Origin: Streptomyces sp. NRRL F-5630
GTDB lineage: Bacteria > Actinomycetota > Actinomycetes > Streptomycetales > Streptomycetaceae
Reading direction: 5' to 3'
Length of the DNA stretch: 25,918 nucleotides
Assembly: GCF_000719475.1 (NCBI RefSeq)
Contig: NZ_JOGO01000078.1
Coordinates: forward strand, 1 to 25,918
Part shown: positions 25,876 to 25,918 of the stretch, in pieces
Position numbering within the stretch: position 1 is the stretch's first letter
Layout of the letters: each line of letters opens with the position of its first letter
The notes under the pieces: model-generated
What the model was told of the DNA's origin: nothing
Database searches by the model: none
What the model saw: the letters and a program-made list of their open reading frames with translations, nothing else
Made by a program: the position numbers and the translations under genes

Positions 25876-25918
25876 GGGCCCGAGGCCCCCGCCCGCCCCT
25901 TCCCCGCCGCTCCAGGCT

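Overview
The window looks like chromosomal DNA from a Streptomyces or close relative. It has very high GC with strong third-position GC bias, many GTG starts, ATGA/GTGA stop-start overlaps and several likely leaderless promoters. Gene content agrees: an actinobacterial GlgX-TreY pair, a SAV2148-type HEPN protein, a SWIM/DUF6493-like pair, a glutathione-independent context for homogentisate breakdown and a Streptomyces-style peptide ABC transporter. I see no insertion sequence, integrase, phage gene, tRNA, rRNA or CRISPR array.

Layout. (1) 54-2135, minus strand: a DEDDh 3'-5' exonuclease and a HEPN plus PLD-like protein. (2) 2633-7388, plus strand: glgX and treY, two steps of glycogen debranching and trehalose synthesis; treZ is not in the window. 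(3) 7389-11877: a 386-base stretch with a good sigma-70-type promoter but no convincing gene, then a SWIM zinc-finger protein and a large DUF6493-like protein overlapping by four bases. Their promoter matches the actinobacterial DNA-damage (PafBC, 'RecA-NDp') consensus. (4) 12112-13511: a MerR regulator with a textbook 19-bp-spacer promoter, overlapping a small two-helix membrane protein. (5) 13718-13948, minus: a small MT0933-like 'antitoxin' protein. (6) 14009-18297: a divergent IclR regulator facing an hmgA - unknown barrel-like gene - fah operon for homogentisate (tyrosine/phenylalanine) catabolism. The unknown gene occupies the place where a maleylacetoacetate isomerase would be expected. 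(7) 18775-24731: a peptide ABC transporter operon (two permeases, one double ATPase fusion, one lipoprotein). (8) 24817-25875, minus: a P450-like protein that lacks the haem cysteine loop.

The points most worth a second look are the predicted damage-inducible SWIM/DUF6493-like operon, the unknown enzyme-like gene inside the homogentisate operon, the cysteine-less P450, and the fused DppD-DppF ATPase whose first cysteine domain is split by a repeat-bearing insert. All functions are read from motifs and family knowledge; no database search was run.
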